Assembly (NCBI GenBank): GCA_013288235.1
Contig: JABDCF010000026.1
Coordinates: 1 to 40,990, forward strand
Origin: Bacteroidota bacterium
Lineage (GTDB): Bacteria; Bacteroidota; Bacteroidia; Sphingobacteriales; Sphingobacteriaceae
DNA length: 40,990 nucleotides
Direction: 5' to 3'
Positions 7,688 through 15,414 of this stretch are shown in pieces. The notes beneath the pieces are model-generated. The model was not told the origin of the DNA, ran no database searches, and saw only the letters and a program-made list of their open reading frames with translations. Positions within the stretch are counted from its first letter, which is position 1. Every line of letters begins with the position of its first letter. The position numbers and the translations under genes are program-made.

Positions 7688-8293
7688 TTACACCTTTTCC
7701 CCAAACCCCGGACAATACTTATTTGTGTCCTCAATCAAAAAACCTTGCTCCAGGTCAATATCATTTTTACGTTTGTAGCTGCCCCATTTAAATGTTTTCT
7801 CAAAAAATGGCAGCCACTTACTGTCTTTTATTGCCTGGTAAAAATATACTTCGTGCTCTTTTTCTTTTAAGCTCATTTCATATAAAACCTCGTCATGGGC
7901 TGTTATATTCAATGCGTTAAAAAGCCTTTTCATTCGCACATACTCACAAACGTTGCCGCTTTCCAAATTCCCGGCAAAGTAAAATGGCATAAACCAGCCG
8001 ATTATATAACAGCTTGCGCTGATATTTTTACCGATTATATAGTACTTTAACTCGTACCATTTTGAAACGGGCACCTGGTATAGGTTCATCAGTTTTAAAA
8101 CTTCTGCCCTGTGGTTCCATTCGTCCGTTTCAATTTGTTTTATGGCCCTTTTTTCTTCTTTATCTTTTACCGATCCTGCGTGGCCCTGGTATGCAAAAGC
8201 CGCCGCTTTTTCGGCCGAATATGCCTGCTTTAATAAGTTGATCAATACAGCATCATTAAGCAGCATATTTCGGTCTTGGTTGATTAAGTTCAT
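7688..8293 (-). CDS. Ferritin-like/COQ7-like diiron protein inside the sdh operon
   Basis: 201 residues. The ligand pattern is that of a four-helix diiron carboxylate protein: Glu28 in YSAEKAAAFAYQGH, ExxH at Glu58-His61 (DEWNHRAEVL), a probable Glu at 117 (CEYVRMKRL), and a second ExxH at Glu144-His147 (LKEKEHEVYF). The arrangement is closest to COQ7-type hydroxylases and related ferritin-like proteins. Residues 84-108 contain a hydrophobic stretch (YYIIGKNISASCYIIGWFMP) that could attach it to the membrane. It lies between sdhA and sdhB on the same strand and is probably co-transcribed. Possible roles are quinone modification, oxygen or peroxide handling, or tRNA hydroxylation; none is proven. 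Its first codons lie in a tandem-repeat element. Confidence 0.8.
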   Translation of the reverse strand: MNLINQDRNMLLNDAVLINLLKQAYSAEKAAAFAYQGHAGSVKDKEEKRAIKQIETDEWNHRAEVLKLMNLYQVPVSKWYELKYYIIGKNISASCYIIGWFMPFYFAGNLESGNVCEYVRMKRLFNALNITAHDEVLYEMSLKEKEHEVYFYQAIKDSKWLPFFEKTFKWGSYKRKNDIDLEQGFLIEDTNKYCPGFGEKV

Positions 8294-8356
8294 TGGGTTG
8301 ATTAAGTGAGTGGTCGAAATTTTCTAAACTTAATCAACCCAATCAACCATTCACTA
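8279..8356. repeat. 9-bp-unit inverted array between sdhA and the diiron gene
   Basis: The left arm reads gttgattaa, gttcattgg, gttgattaa, gtgagtggt (8279-8314). The right arm is the same motif inverted: ttaatcaac, ccaatcaac, cattcacta (8330-8356). Sixteen bases at 8292-8307 are perfectly complementary to 8328-8343. The left arm contains the start codon of the diiron gene (8293-8291), and the right arm ends in the sdhA stop codon (8356-8354). Confidence 0.8.
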
Positions 8357-10289
8357 TTTATAACTCCTTTGTGTTAAATGTACAAATTCAAAATCCAGCG
8401 CTTCTTTATTCAATACTTCGGGTTGGTTATCGCCTTTGTATTCCCAGGCGGCAACGAAAGCAAAATGCTCGTCATCGCGTAAAGCTTCACCTTCCGGTGT
8501 TTGCGACTCCAACCTAAAATGCCCGCCGCACGATTCTTTGCGCATCAGGGCATCGTCAACCATCAGTTCGCCAAGCTCCAAAAAGTCGGCTACGCGGCCT
8601 GCTTTTTCAAGGGCAGGGTTCACTTCTTCATTCTCGCCTACAACAAGGGCATTTTTCCAGAAATCGGCGCGTAATGCCTGTATCAGGCCTTTCGCTTTTG
8701 TTAAGCCTTCTTCGGTACGCGCCATGCCGCAGTATTCCCACATAATGTGGCCAAGATCGCGGTGGTATTCGTTTACCGTTTTGGTGCCTTTAAGGGCAAG
8801 CAACTTGTTAATGCGGGCAATAACATCCTGTTTTGTTTGCTCAAAAGCGGGGTGTTTCCCATCAACAGGTTTCGGGCCTATTTGGGCAAGATAATCGCCT
8901 AAAGTATAAGGGATCACAAAATAACCATCAGCAAGCCCCTGCATTAGTGCAGATGCACCGAGGCGGTTAGCACCGTGATCGCTGAAATTACATTCGCCCA
9001 AAGCATATAAGCCGGGTACATTGGTACTCAAATTATAATCAACCCATAGGCCACCCATGGTATAGTGTACGGCCGGGTAAATACGCATAGGTTGTTTGTA
9101 GGGGTCCTCATCGGTAATTTGATAGTACATATCAAACAGGTTACCGTATTTGGCTGCTACTGCATCCTTACCTAAGCGGTGTATCGCATCGGCAAAGTCA
9201 AGGAATACGGCAAAACCCGATCCGCCTACGCCGCGGCCTTCATCAACCATTTCTTTTGCGTTGCGCGATGCCACATCACGCGGTACAAGGTTACCGAAGG
9301 ATGGATATTTCCTTTCTAAAAAGTAATCGCGGTCGTCCTCTTTTACCTGGTCGGCTTTGATAGTGCCTTTGCGTAGTTGCTCAGCTATTTCAACCGTTTT
9401 TGGCGCCCAAACCCTTCCATCATTACGTAACGACTCCGACATCAGCGTAAGCTTGGACTGATGGTCGCCCGTTACCGGGATACAGGTTGGGTGTATTTGT
9501 GTATAGCATGGATTTGCGAAAAAAGCACCGCGTTTATGCGCCCGCCATGCCGCAGTAACATTGGAGCCGATGGCATTTGTCGACAAATAAAACACGTTGC
9601 CATAACCGCCGGTTGCCAATAATACAGCATGGCCGGTATGGGTATCTATTTCGCCGGTTATTAAATTACGGGTAACAATACCTTTTGCATGACCGTCAAC
9701 AGTCACTACATCAAGCATTTCGGAGCGGGTGTACATTTTAACTTTGCCAAGATGTATCTGGCGGTTTAATGCGGAGTAAGCGCCTAATAAAAGCTGCTGC
9801 CCGGTTTGTCCCCCTGGCATAAAATGTACGCGATACCTGCGAACCCCCAAAAGAGCGGTTATCAAGCAAGCCGCCGTACTCGCGGGCAAATGGTACGCCC
9901 TGTGCCACACATTGGTCGATAATATTTACCGAAACTTCGGCGAGGCGGTAAACGTTGCCTTCACGGGCACGGTAGTCGCCGCCTTTTATGGTATCGTAAA
10001 ACAGGCGGTAAACGCTGTCGCCATCATTTTGGTAGTTTTTAGCAGCATTAATCCCGCCCTGCGCAGCAATAGAGTGCGCACGGCGCGGGCTATCCTGGAA
10101 ACAAAATGCCTTTACATTATACCCAAGCTCAGCCAACGATGCTGCAGCAGCCCCCCCGGCCAGACCGGTGCCAACCACTATCACATCGTATTTACGCTTA
10201 TTGGCCGGGTTAACCAACTTTAAGTTAAATTTATGCTTGCTCCATTTTTCGGCTAATGGGCCGGCGGGAATTTTAGCGTCTAAAGTCAT
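8354..10289 (-). pseudogene. sdhA: Succinate dehydrogenase/fumarate reductase flavoprotein subunit, frameshifted
   Basis: This is the FAD subunit that oxidises succinate or reduces fumarate. The N-terminal part (10289 to about 9815) has the dinucleotide motif [21 protein letters not shown] and the FAD-attachment segment [15 protein letters not shown]. The C-terminal part, to 8354, has [20 protein letters not shown], the [17 protein letters not shown] block and the usual C-terminal domain. The halves are in different frames. The break lies in a run of five G on the coding strand (five C at 9810-9814): removing one gives the expected [12 protein letters not shown]. Joined, the protein would have 644 residues, normal for the family. 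This is either a sequencing error or a recent loss in a gene that is normally important. Confidence 0.93.
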
Positions 10290-10298
10290 GTCTTTTTA

Positions 10299-10384
10299 TT
10301 TACGATTTTAGATTTACGGGTTACGATTTGGGATTTTTTGAATTTAACAATTCGTAAATCTGAAATCGTAATTCATAAATCATT
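10299..10384. repeat. Tacgattt-type inverted array between sdhC and sdhA
   Basis: The left arm (10299-10337) repeats the motif tttacgat, and the right arm (10349-10383) carries its inverse (cgtaaatc, atcgtaat). A 24-base alignment of the left arm with the inverted right arm matches at 20 positions. The motif is shared with the array at 28866-28951. The element reaches the stop codon of the cytochrome b gene. Confidence 0.7.
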
Positions 10385-11164
10385 CTATCTGCTTTGTATA
10401 TAATAAACTATCGGCATCAGGGCAAACCCTATCGGGATAATTACCGCGAACAGCCAGGTGCCTATAAAATAAACTATCGGCGTATATTTTCGATGTACCC
10501 ATCCCAACGTGCGAAATGCACTCTGGAAACCATGCAGTAAATGGAACGACACCGCGAACATGGCGATCACATAAAATATCACGTATAGTAAATTTGTAAA
10601 ACTACTTGCCACACGTGCATGCAGATCTTTCACCCGCACAATTTCGAAGTTATTTTCGGTAGATACCGATTTTTCGAAATTGGGGGATGTTGGTACATAA
10701 TCAACCGACTGTGTTTTGTCTGTTGCAAGGTCGGTGCGGTATTCTTTAAAGCCAATTTTACTGGTGAATTTATAGTTGTACCAAAAATCGCCCATGTGGA
10801 TCACGAGGAACAAAAACAAGATAGAACCCAGTAAGCCCATGTTTTTTGACGACCATGTAGCCGGCGATTTATTTACATGCGCATAGCCAACCGGGCGTGC
10901 CTTGCGGTTTTTAATAGTTAAGATAAGTGCATACAGGGCATGCACCAATATCGACAGGTAAAGCAGATACGCTATAACTTCTATCGGCGGGAAATGGGTA
11001 AGGAAATTGGCGTAAACGTTAAAACCATACCCATCATCATTTTTAAATAACAGCAGGTTACCGCCAAGGTGCACAATTAAAAAAGTACACAAAAACAAGC
11101 CCGTTAAAGCCATGATCAGCTTTTTCCCCAACGATGAGTTAAAGGTTTGTTTAAATTCGCTCAT
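10385..11164 (-). CDS. sdhC: Succinate dehydrogenase cytochrome b subunit
   Basis: 259 residues and five membrane segments, as in the single-subunit dihaem cytochromes b of Bacteroidota and epsilonproteobacterial enzymes. It anchors the flavoprotein and iron-sulfur subunits to the inner membrane and exchanges electrons with menaquinone. Candidate haem-ligand histidines lie in segments one (FLIVHLGGNLL), two (SILVHALYAL), three (FLVIHMGDFWYN) and four (VSFHLLHGFQSAF). It is the first gene of the operon, and a likely promoter box lies 22 bp upstream of its start. Confidence 0.95.
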   Translation of the reverse strand: MSEFKQTFNSSLGKKLIMALTGLFLCTFLIVHLGGNLLLFKNDDGYGFNVYANFLTHFPPIEVIAYLLYLSILVHALYALILTIKNRKARPVGYAHVNKSPATWSSKNMGLLGSILFLFLVIHMGDFWYNYKFTSKIGFKEYRTDLATDKTQSVDYVPTSPNFEKSVSTENNFEIVRVKDLHARVASSFTNLLYVIFYVIAMFAVSFHLLHGFQSAFRTLGWVHRKYTPIVYFIGTWLFAVIIPIGFALMPIVYYIQSR

Positions 11165-11185
11165 TATAATTCAGATTTTGTTAGG

Positions 11186-11193
11186 CAAAAGTA
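11186..11193 (-). promoter_or_regulatory. -7 box of the sdh operon
   Basis: On the minus strand this reads TACTTTTG, matching the Bacteroidota -7 consensus TAnnTTTG, 22 bp before the sdhC start codon. I see no well-spaced TTG upstream, so the call rests on the -7 element and position. Confidence 0.5.
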
Positions 11194-11340
11194 TTTATTA
11201 AAAGCCAAATGATATAAATGGAATTGGCTTATTAAGTAGTAATTAGCTATTTAGAAACAATCTAAAAACAAAGCCTTTAATTTATTTCATAAGATGTGCT
11301 ATATCCCATATCTTAGGCGCAGATATATCACTTTATCACC

Positions 11341-12480
11341 ATGAAATACTTCTGCATTCTATTGTTGGCGCTATTTGCACACGGCTGCCGTAAAAAAGCA
11401 TTTATTGAATTCACCGGCAATACGCCCGGCATAAAAAACGGCGTATTTATAGTTAAAACACTTAGCGACAGCACCGTATTTGGTGAGAATATAAAAGATG
11501 GGAAATTTGCTATCGGCAAGGAGTCGTTGAAGGCGCCGGGTTATTACAACCTGAATGTTACCAATGGCGACAGCGCGGACAGTCACAGCGCTTTTGAAGT
11601 TTACCTTGAAGACGGGAAATACAGCATTGAAACCGAAGCGGGCAAACTCTATAAATATCCTAAAATAACATCGCCCTCAAAAATACAGGCTCAACTATCG
11701 GCATTTTATACTTTATCGGATAGTTTGGACCTTGATGCAAACCGTGAAATTAAACGGTTAAATAATGAAATTTCGGTTAAGGGTAATAAGTTGTCCGCCG
11801 TGGCTTATGCCCAATTGGTTAATTTGATAAGCCAGGCGAAAATAAAAACGCTCACCAATAATGTTACCGCATTTACTGAATTTTTAAAACGATATCCTGA
11901 TAATGTTATCAGCGCCCATTTAATGGCAAAATTAAACTATGAGGACGATCCTGTTAGCTATTATGCCATTTATAAAACGCTTAAACCAGAAGCAAAAAAC
12001 AGCGATGAAGGTAAAGAGATCGGCGACCGGCTTAGCATCCTGGTGAAATTGGTGCCCGGCGTAAAGGCGCCTGATATTATCGGAAAATTGCCAGACGGCA
12101 AACCGTTCGATCAAAAATCGGTGGCCACTAAATTCATCCTTGTTGATTTTTGGCGGGCCGGCAATGATTTTAGCCGCAGGAACCATACTAATTTGATCAA
12201 CCTTTTGGGCGAGATGAAAGGCAGTAATAAATTGGCCATCCTCAGCGTTTCCCTCGACTCGAAGCAAGACTGGTGGAGTACCGCAATTGCGGAGGACCAT
12301 ATGACATGGACACAGGTTTCGGACCTTAAGGGCGATGACTCCCCCAATGCCGCAAATTGGGGCGTAACAACTATCCCTACTTATTATCTTTTGGATAGTA
12401 ACTGGAACATAGTTGAGCGTAACATCAACATCGGGAATATTGATTTTGAAGTAAGCGATTATATCAAAAAGCACCCGTAA
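11341..12480 (+). CDS. DUF4369/thioredoxin-fold lipoprotein without CxxC (copy 1)
   Basis: 379 residues. A short lipoprotein-type signal (MKYFCILLLALFAHGC) is followed by a DUF4369-like beta domain to about residue 110 and a helical middle (SPSKIQAQLSAFYTL). The C-terminal thioredoxin-fold domain starts near residue 236 (PGVKAPDIIGKLPDGKPF). Where TlpA/ResA proteins have FWAxWCxxC, this one reads FWRAGNDFSRRN, so both redox cysteines are missing. The cis-proline site (TTIPTYYLLD) is kept. It is therefore unlikely to be a disulfide reductase; binding or a structural role is more plausible. A paralogue follows 8 bp downstream, probably in the same transcript. Confidence 0.88.
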   Translation: MKYFCILLLALFAHGCRKKAFIEFTGNTPGIKNGVFIVKTLSDSTVFGENIKDGKFAIGKESLKAPGYYNLNVTNGDSADSHSAFEVYLEDGKYSIETEAGKLYKYPKITSPSKIQAQLSAFYTLSDSLDLDANREIKRLNNEISVKGNKLSAVAYAQLVNLISQAKIKTLTNNVTAFTEFLKRYPDNVISAHLMAKLNYEDDPVSYYAIYKTLKPEAKNSDEGKEIGDRLSILVKLVPGVKAPDIIGKLPDGKPFDQKSVATKFILVDFWRAGNDFSRRNHTNLINLLGEMKGSNKLAILSVSLDSKQDWWSTAIAEDHMTWTQVSDLKGDDSPNAANWGVTTIPTYYLLDSNWNIVERNINIGNIDFEVSDYIKKHP

Positions 12481-12488
12481 TTAATCGC

Positions 12489-13631
12489 ATGATGAAACCA
12501 CTTTACTTTATATTGCTTGTTTTTGTGATAACAGGTTGTGCCAGGAGAAGGCGTGACATTGAATTTTCGGGGATTGTTACCGGGGTTAAAAGCGGCACGG
12601 CAATAGTGAAAGACGAGAGCGATAGTACTTTTTATGGCGTTAACATAAAAGATGGTTATTTTTCGTTTAAAGGCCCGTTTGATTCGCCGGGCTATTATAA
12701 ATTAGAAATTCATGTTGATGGTAAAACTGACAGCATCCCGCCATATGAAATATACCTTGAAGCTGGTAAATATAAAATGGAAACTGGCGCCTGGCGATTA
12801 TCAAATTATCCCAAAATAACTTCACCATCAAAAACGCAAGAGCAGTTGTCTGCCTTTTACGTTTTATATAATAAGGCCGATAGTGAAGATATGTTTAACC
12901 AGGAAAGGACAAGGGAAGAGATTAAACAAAAGAGTATTGAATTAGGGGCCGCTGCATTTACAAGGCTGCTGGTAAAAACCAGTACGGCAAATGGCCAAAG
13001 GCCGGCAAGTGGTTTAATTGCGTTAAAGCAATTTGTAAAGCAAAACCCCGGTAATGATATTGGCATCCACCTGATGGACGAACTAAATTATGGCGCCAAT
13101 CCGGCCGGATTTTATTCAATATTTAAAACGCTTAGCCCAGTATTGCGCAATAGCGAAAGGGGCAAATATATCGATAGTGTACTTAGCAGCACCGTTAAAT
13201 TATTACCCGGTGCAACTGCTCCGGTACTCTATGGCAAATCGCCGGACGGCGCGGCGTTTGATACGGCATCGATAGGAAAAAAATACATACTTGTTGATTT
13301 TTGGCGGTCAAACAATGTCGCGAGCAGAGCCAACCACCAAAAATTGCTCAGGGTTTTAAATAGCCCGTTATTTGGTAAAAAGTTTACCATTGTAAGCGTT
13401 TCAATGGATTCAAACCGCGATACCTGGCTTAAGGCTATTAAGGAAGACGGCATGACCTGGACGCAACTTTCGGACCTGGAGGCAAACAAATCCCCTAATT
13501 TTACCAATTGGATGATACGGCAATACCCTTGCTATTATTTACTTGATAACCATTGGCACATTATTAAAAGTGATATTTTTAATAATAATATAGATTTCGA
13601 GATAGAATATTACCTTCACTCGCTGCCCTAA
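12489..13631 (+). CDS. DUF4369/thioredoxin-fold lipoprotein without CxxC (copy 2)
   Basis: 380 residues, a tandem paralogue of the upstream gene. It has a clearer lipobox (FVITGCARRR), a DUF4369-like domain (IEFSGIVTGVKSGTAIVKDE), the shared KYKMETG and NYPKITSPSKTQEQLSAFY segments, and a C-terminal thioredoxin-fold domain (PGATAPVLYGKSPDG). The active-site segment reads FWRSNNVASRANH, again with no cysteine, while the cis-proline loop remains (QYPCYYLLD). Loss of both cysteines in both copies suggests a stable non-redox role rather than recent decay. The stop overlaps the end of the convergent pdeM gene by 4 bp. Confidence 0.88.
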   Translation: MMKPLYFILLVFVITGCARRRRDIEFSGIVTGVKSGTAIVKDESDSTFYGVNIKDGYFSFKGPFDSPGYYKLEIHVDGKTDSIPPYEIYLEAGKYKMETGAWRLSNYPKITSPSKTQEQLSAFYVLYNKADSEDMFNQERTREEIKQKSIELGAAAFTRLLVKTSTANGQRPASGLIALKQFVKQNPGNDIGIHLMDELNYGANPAGFYSIFKTLSPVLRNSERGKYIDSVLSSTVKLLPGATAPVLYGKSPDGAAFDTASIGKKYILVDFWRSNNVASRANHQKLLRVLNSPLFGKKFTIVSVSMDSNRDTWLKAIKEDGMTWTQLSDLEANKSPNFTNWMIRQYPCYYLLDNHWHIIKSDIFNNNIDFEIEYYLHSLP

Positions 13632-14293
13632 TCAATAGCAATAATTTTTTCATTTGCTACCGCGAATATACGATCGGTCTTATTACTGCGGATGCCTATC
13701 TGGCCAGTAAATTTGCCGAATGAAGGGAGCACTGCTTGTTTTGCTCCAAAAGCAAAACATGGTAGCGTAATATGTTGGCGTGCCTTTCCTGTCAAACTAA
13801 TGCCCGGATGAATATGCCCGCAGAAAACATAGCCGCCTGCTTGTTCCAGATCAGCATCAGCAAGGGGCTTGTGCAGCATCAAAAAGGGGCCCATCAGTAA
13901 TTCGTTAAGTAAAATAATATTTAAACGGTGGTAATTTTCGTCGTCAATAATATCATGGTTGCCTCGTATCAATATAATCTCCAGTTTGGGGAACTGGCTT
14001 CGCCATAACACGAACCAATCCCAATCTGAATTCATGTCGCTGTGAAAAAAATCGCCCAGGAGTATCAATTTTGCAGGCTTATGTTCATAAATGAGGTCAG
14101 ATAGCGCGCCCAGCTCATTTTGTTCCATATCCCGTGGTACAGCAATGCCTGCTTTACGGAAATGGCCTACTTTTCCCATATGTACATCGGCCACAATTAA
14201 AGCTTTTTCCTGTTGCCAGTAAATGGCTTTTTGAGGGAGTAGGGTAAGCTGCTGATCGAGTAAATTAAAATGGATGACTGAACTGGCGGACAT
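13628..14293 (-). CDS. pdeM: PdeM-like calcineurin-type phosphoesterase
   Basis: 221 residues. The binuclear-metal phosphoesterase motifs are all present: DVHMGK (Asp36, His38), LGDFFHSD (Asp81), RGNHD and CGHIHPG. Overall length and the early FRKAGIAVP segment fit the family named ligase-associated DNA damage response endonuclease PdeM. In many bacteria it sits with a DNA ligase, an exonuclease and a helicase; none of these is adjacent here, so it is an orphan copy in this window. The substrate is probably nucleic acid, but this is not certain. Confidence 0.82.
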   Translation of the reverse strand: MSASSVIHFNLLDQQLTLLPQKAIYWQQEKALIVADVHMGKVGHFRKAGIAVPRDMEQNELGALSDLIYEHKPAKLILLGDFFHSDMNSDWDWFVLWRSQFPKLEIILIRGNHDIIDDENYHRLNIILLNELLMGPFLMLHKPLADADLEQAGGYVFCGHIHPGISLTGKARQHITLPCFAFGAKQAVLPSFGKFTGQIGIRSNKTDRIFAVANEKIIAID

Positions 14294-14359
14294 GGGGCAA
14301 AAATAGAGGAAGGTAATTAAAATTACATTTATAAAACCTTAAAAACATAAAATAGTTCC

Positions 14360-14367
14360 TATATTTG
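14360..14367 (+). promoter_or_regulatory. -7 box of the Panacea pair
   Basis: TATATTTG matches TAnnTTTG exactly and lies 17 bp upstream of ATG 14385, which implies a very short leader. No TTG is visible at the usual upstream distance. Confidence 0.5.
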
Positions 14368-14384
14368 ATAAACAGTGCTATGCA

Positions 14385-14885
14385 ATGATTACGGAAATAA
14401 AGGAAATAAAGAAGGTCGATTCTAATTTATTGGCAGAATATATTTTGCAAAAGTGGGGTAATATGTCTCATTTAAAATTACAAAAAATATTATTTTATGT
14501 TGAAGCATATCATTTGGCTTATTTTGACAATTCAATAATTGATGATAATTTTCAGGCGTGGGTTCATGGGCCTGTTTCAAGGAAAATATATGATCTATTA
14601 AAGGACAAGTCTGTTTTACATGCAGAATTGGGGTATGTTAAAGAGGCAAACGGGGCAGACCCAAGCGATGTTTTAAAAAAGGCTTTAACCAAAGATCAGA
14701 TAGATTTTATTAATGAAACAGTTGATGAGCTAAATCAATTTTCTGCGACTCAATTGGAGAACATGACCCATACGGAGGAACCCTGGCTGGCGGCAAGAAA
14801 AGGTTATGGCATAGCCGACAGATGTGAAGTAATTATTAATAAAGATCTGATGAAAAAATTCTACCGCCAGGAAGTGTATGGCTAA
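14385..14885 (+). CDS. Panacea-domain (SocA/DUF4065-like) antitoxin
   Basis: 166 residues. The motif order is that of the Panacea domain: an N-terminal helix and KLQKILFYVEAYHLAYFD, then FQAWVHGPVSRKIYDLLKD, and later FSATQLENMTHTEEPWLAAR. Panacea proteins are known as antitoxins that neutralise several unrelated toxin types encoded next to them, and some act as protein-delivery adaptors. The downstream gene starts within the last 8 bases of this one, as expected for a coupled antitoxin-toxin pair. The low GC and AT-rich leader differ from the neighbouring housekeeping genes and fit an acquired cassette. Confidence 0.85.
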   Translation: MITEIKEIKKVDSNLLAEYILQKWGNMSHLKLQKILFYVEAYHLAYFDNSIIDDNFQAWVHGPVSRKIYDLLKDKSVLHAELGYVKEANGADPSDVLKKALTKDQIDFINETVDELNQFSATQLENMTHTEEPWLAARKGYGIADRCEVIINKDLMKKFYRQEVYG

Positions 14886-15318
14886 GCCAAAAATAAAACC
14901 TAACCAAAAACAATCAATCATTGCGCAAACAATAGCAAGAAAAAAATCGATCACAGAACTCATTGATAATGGTTTTTTTAAGATAAGCCTTGAACATTTT
15001 GATAGAGAGCAAGGTCAAACTTTTGAACAATGGCAAAGTATTGGGATGCTAAGTGAGGCTTTAAACACATTGTGGAATTACTGTTGCAAGCCTATAGTTA
15101 ATCAATATTCGGATAAGTTTACCGTCTACGGCGATTTTCCTCCCTCTAATAAAACAGATTTTTTTCATCCAAAACAGGTTCCTGAAGATGCAAAATGGGC
15201 CAGGATTCATGTTAACGGATTGCACTGTCTGATCGGGCACGTAATTTATGATACCTTTTATTTGGTTTTTTTAGATCAGGAACATAAATTCTGGAAGTCT
15301 GTATTAAAAAATACCTAA
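14878..15318 (+). CDS. Candidate toxin of the Panacea pair
   Basis: 146 residues. I do not recognise a catalytic motif. The N-terminus is very basic (MAKPKIKPNQKQSIIAQTIARKK). The middle (FEQWQSIGMLSEALNTLWNY) is helical. The C-terminal part is strand-rich: AKWARIHVNGLHCLIGHVIY, then DTFYLVFLDQEHKFWKS. Such short strands ending in an aromatic segment resemble RelE/HigB-like ribonucleases, but the similarity is weak. Toxin status is inferred from the 8-bp overlap with a Panacea antitoxin gene. Confidence 0.6.
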   Translation: MAKPKIKPNQKQSIIAQTIARKKSITELIDNGFFKISLEHFDREQGQTFEQWQSIGMLSEALNTLWNYCCKPIVNQYSDKFTVYGDFPPSNKTDFFHPKQVPEDAKWARIHVNGLHCLIGHVIYDTFYLVFLDQEHKFWKSVLKNT

Positions 15319-15357
15319 GGTTATTTATAAAAAAGATTCCGTTGTAACTCAAATAAA

Positions 15358-15387
15358 AAGCCCGTTTACCAACCGGCAAACGGGCTT
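15358..15387 (-). terminator. Terminator of the degP gene
   Basis: aagcccgttt and aaacgggctt form a perfect 10-bp stem with a 10-base loop. On the minus strand the stem is followed by tttatttgag after the paired T residues, so it ends the protease transcript. It may also limit read-through from the convergent toxin gene. Confidence 0.8.
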
Positions 15388-15414
15388 AATTACTATCTAA
15401 TCAAAAATATATTA

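Noticed and set aside
7532..7870. Plus-strand frames between sdhB and the diiron gene
   Set aside because: They cover dispersed palindromic repeats and the antisense of the diiron gene.
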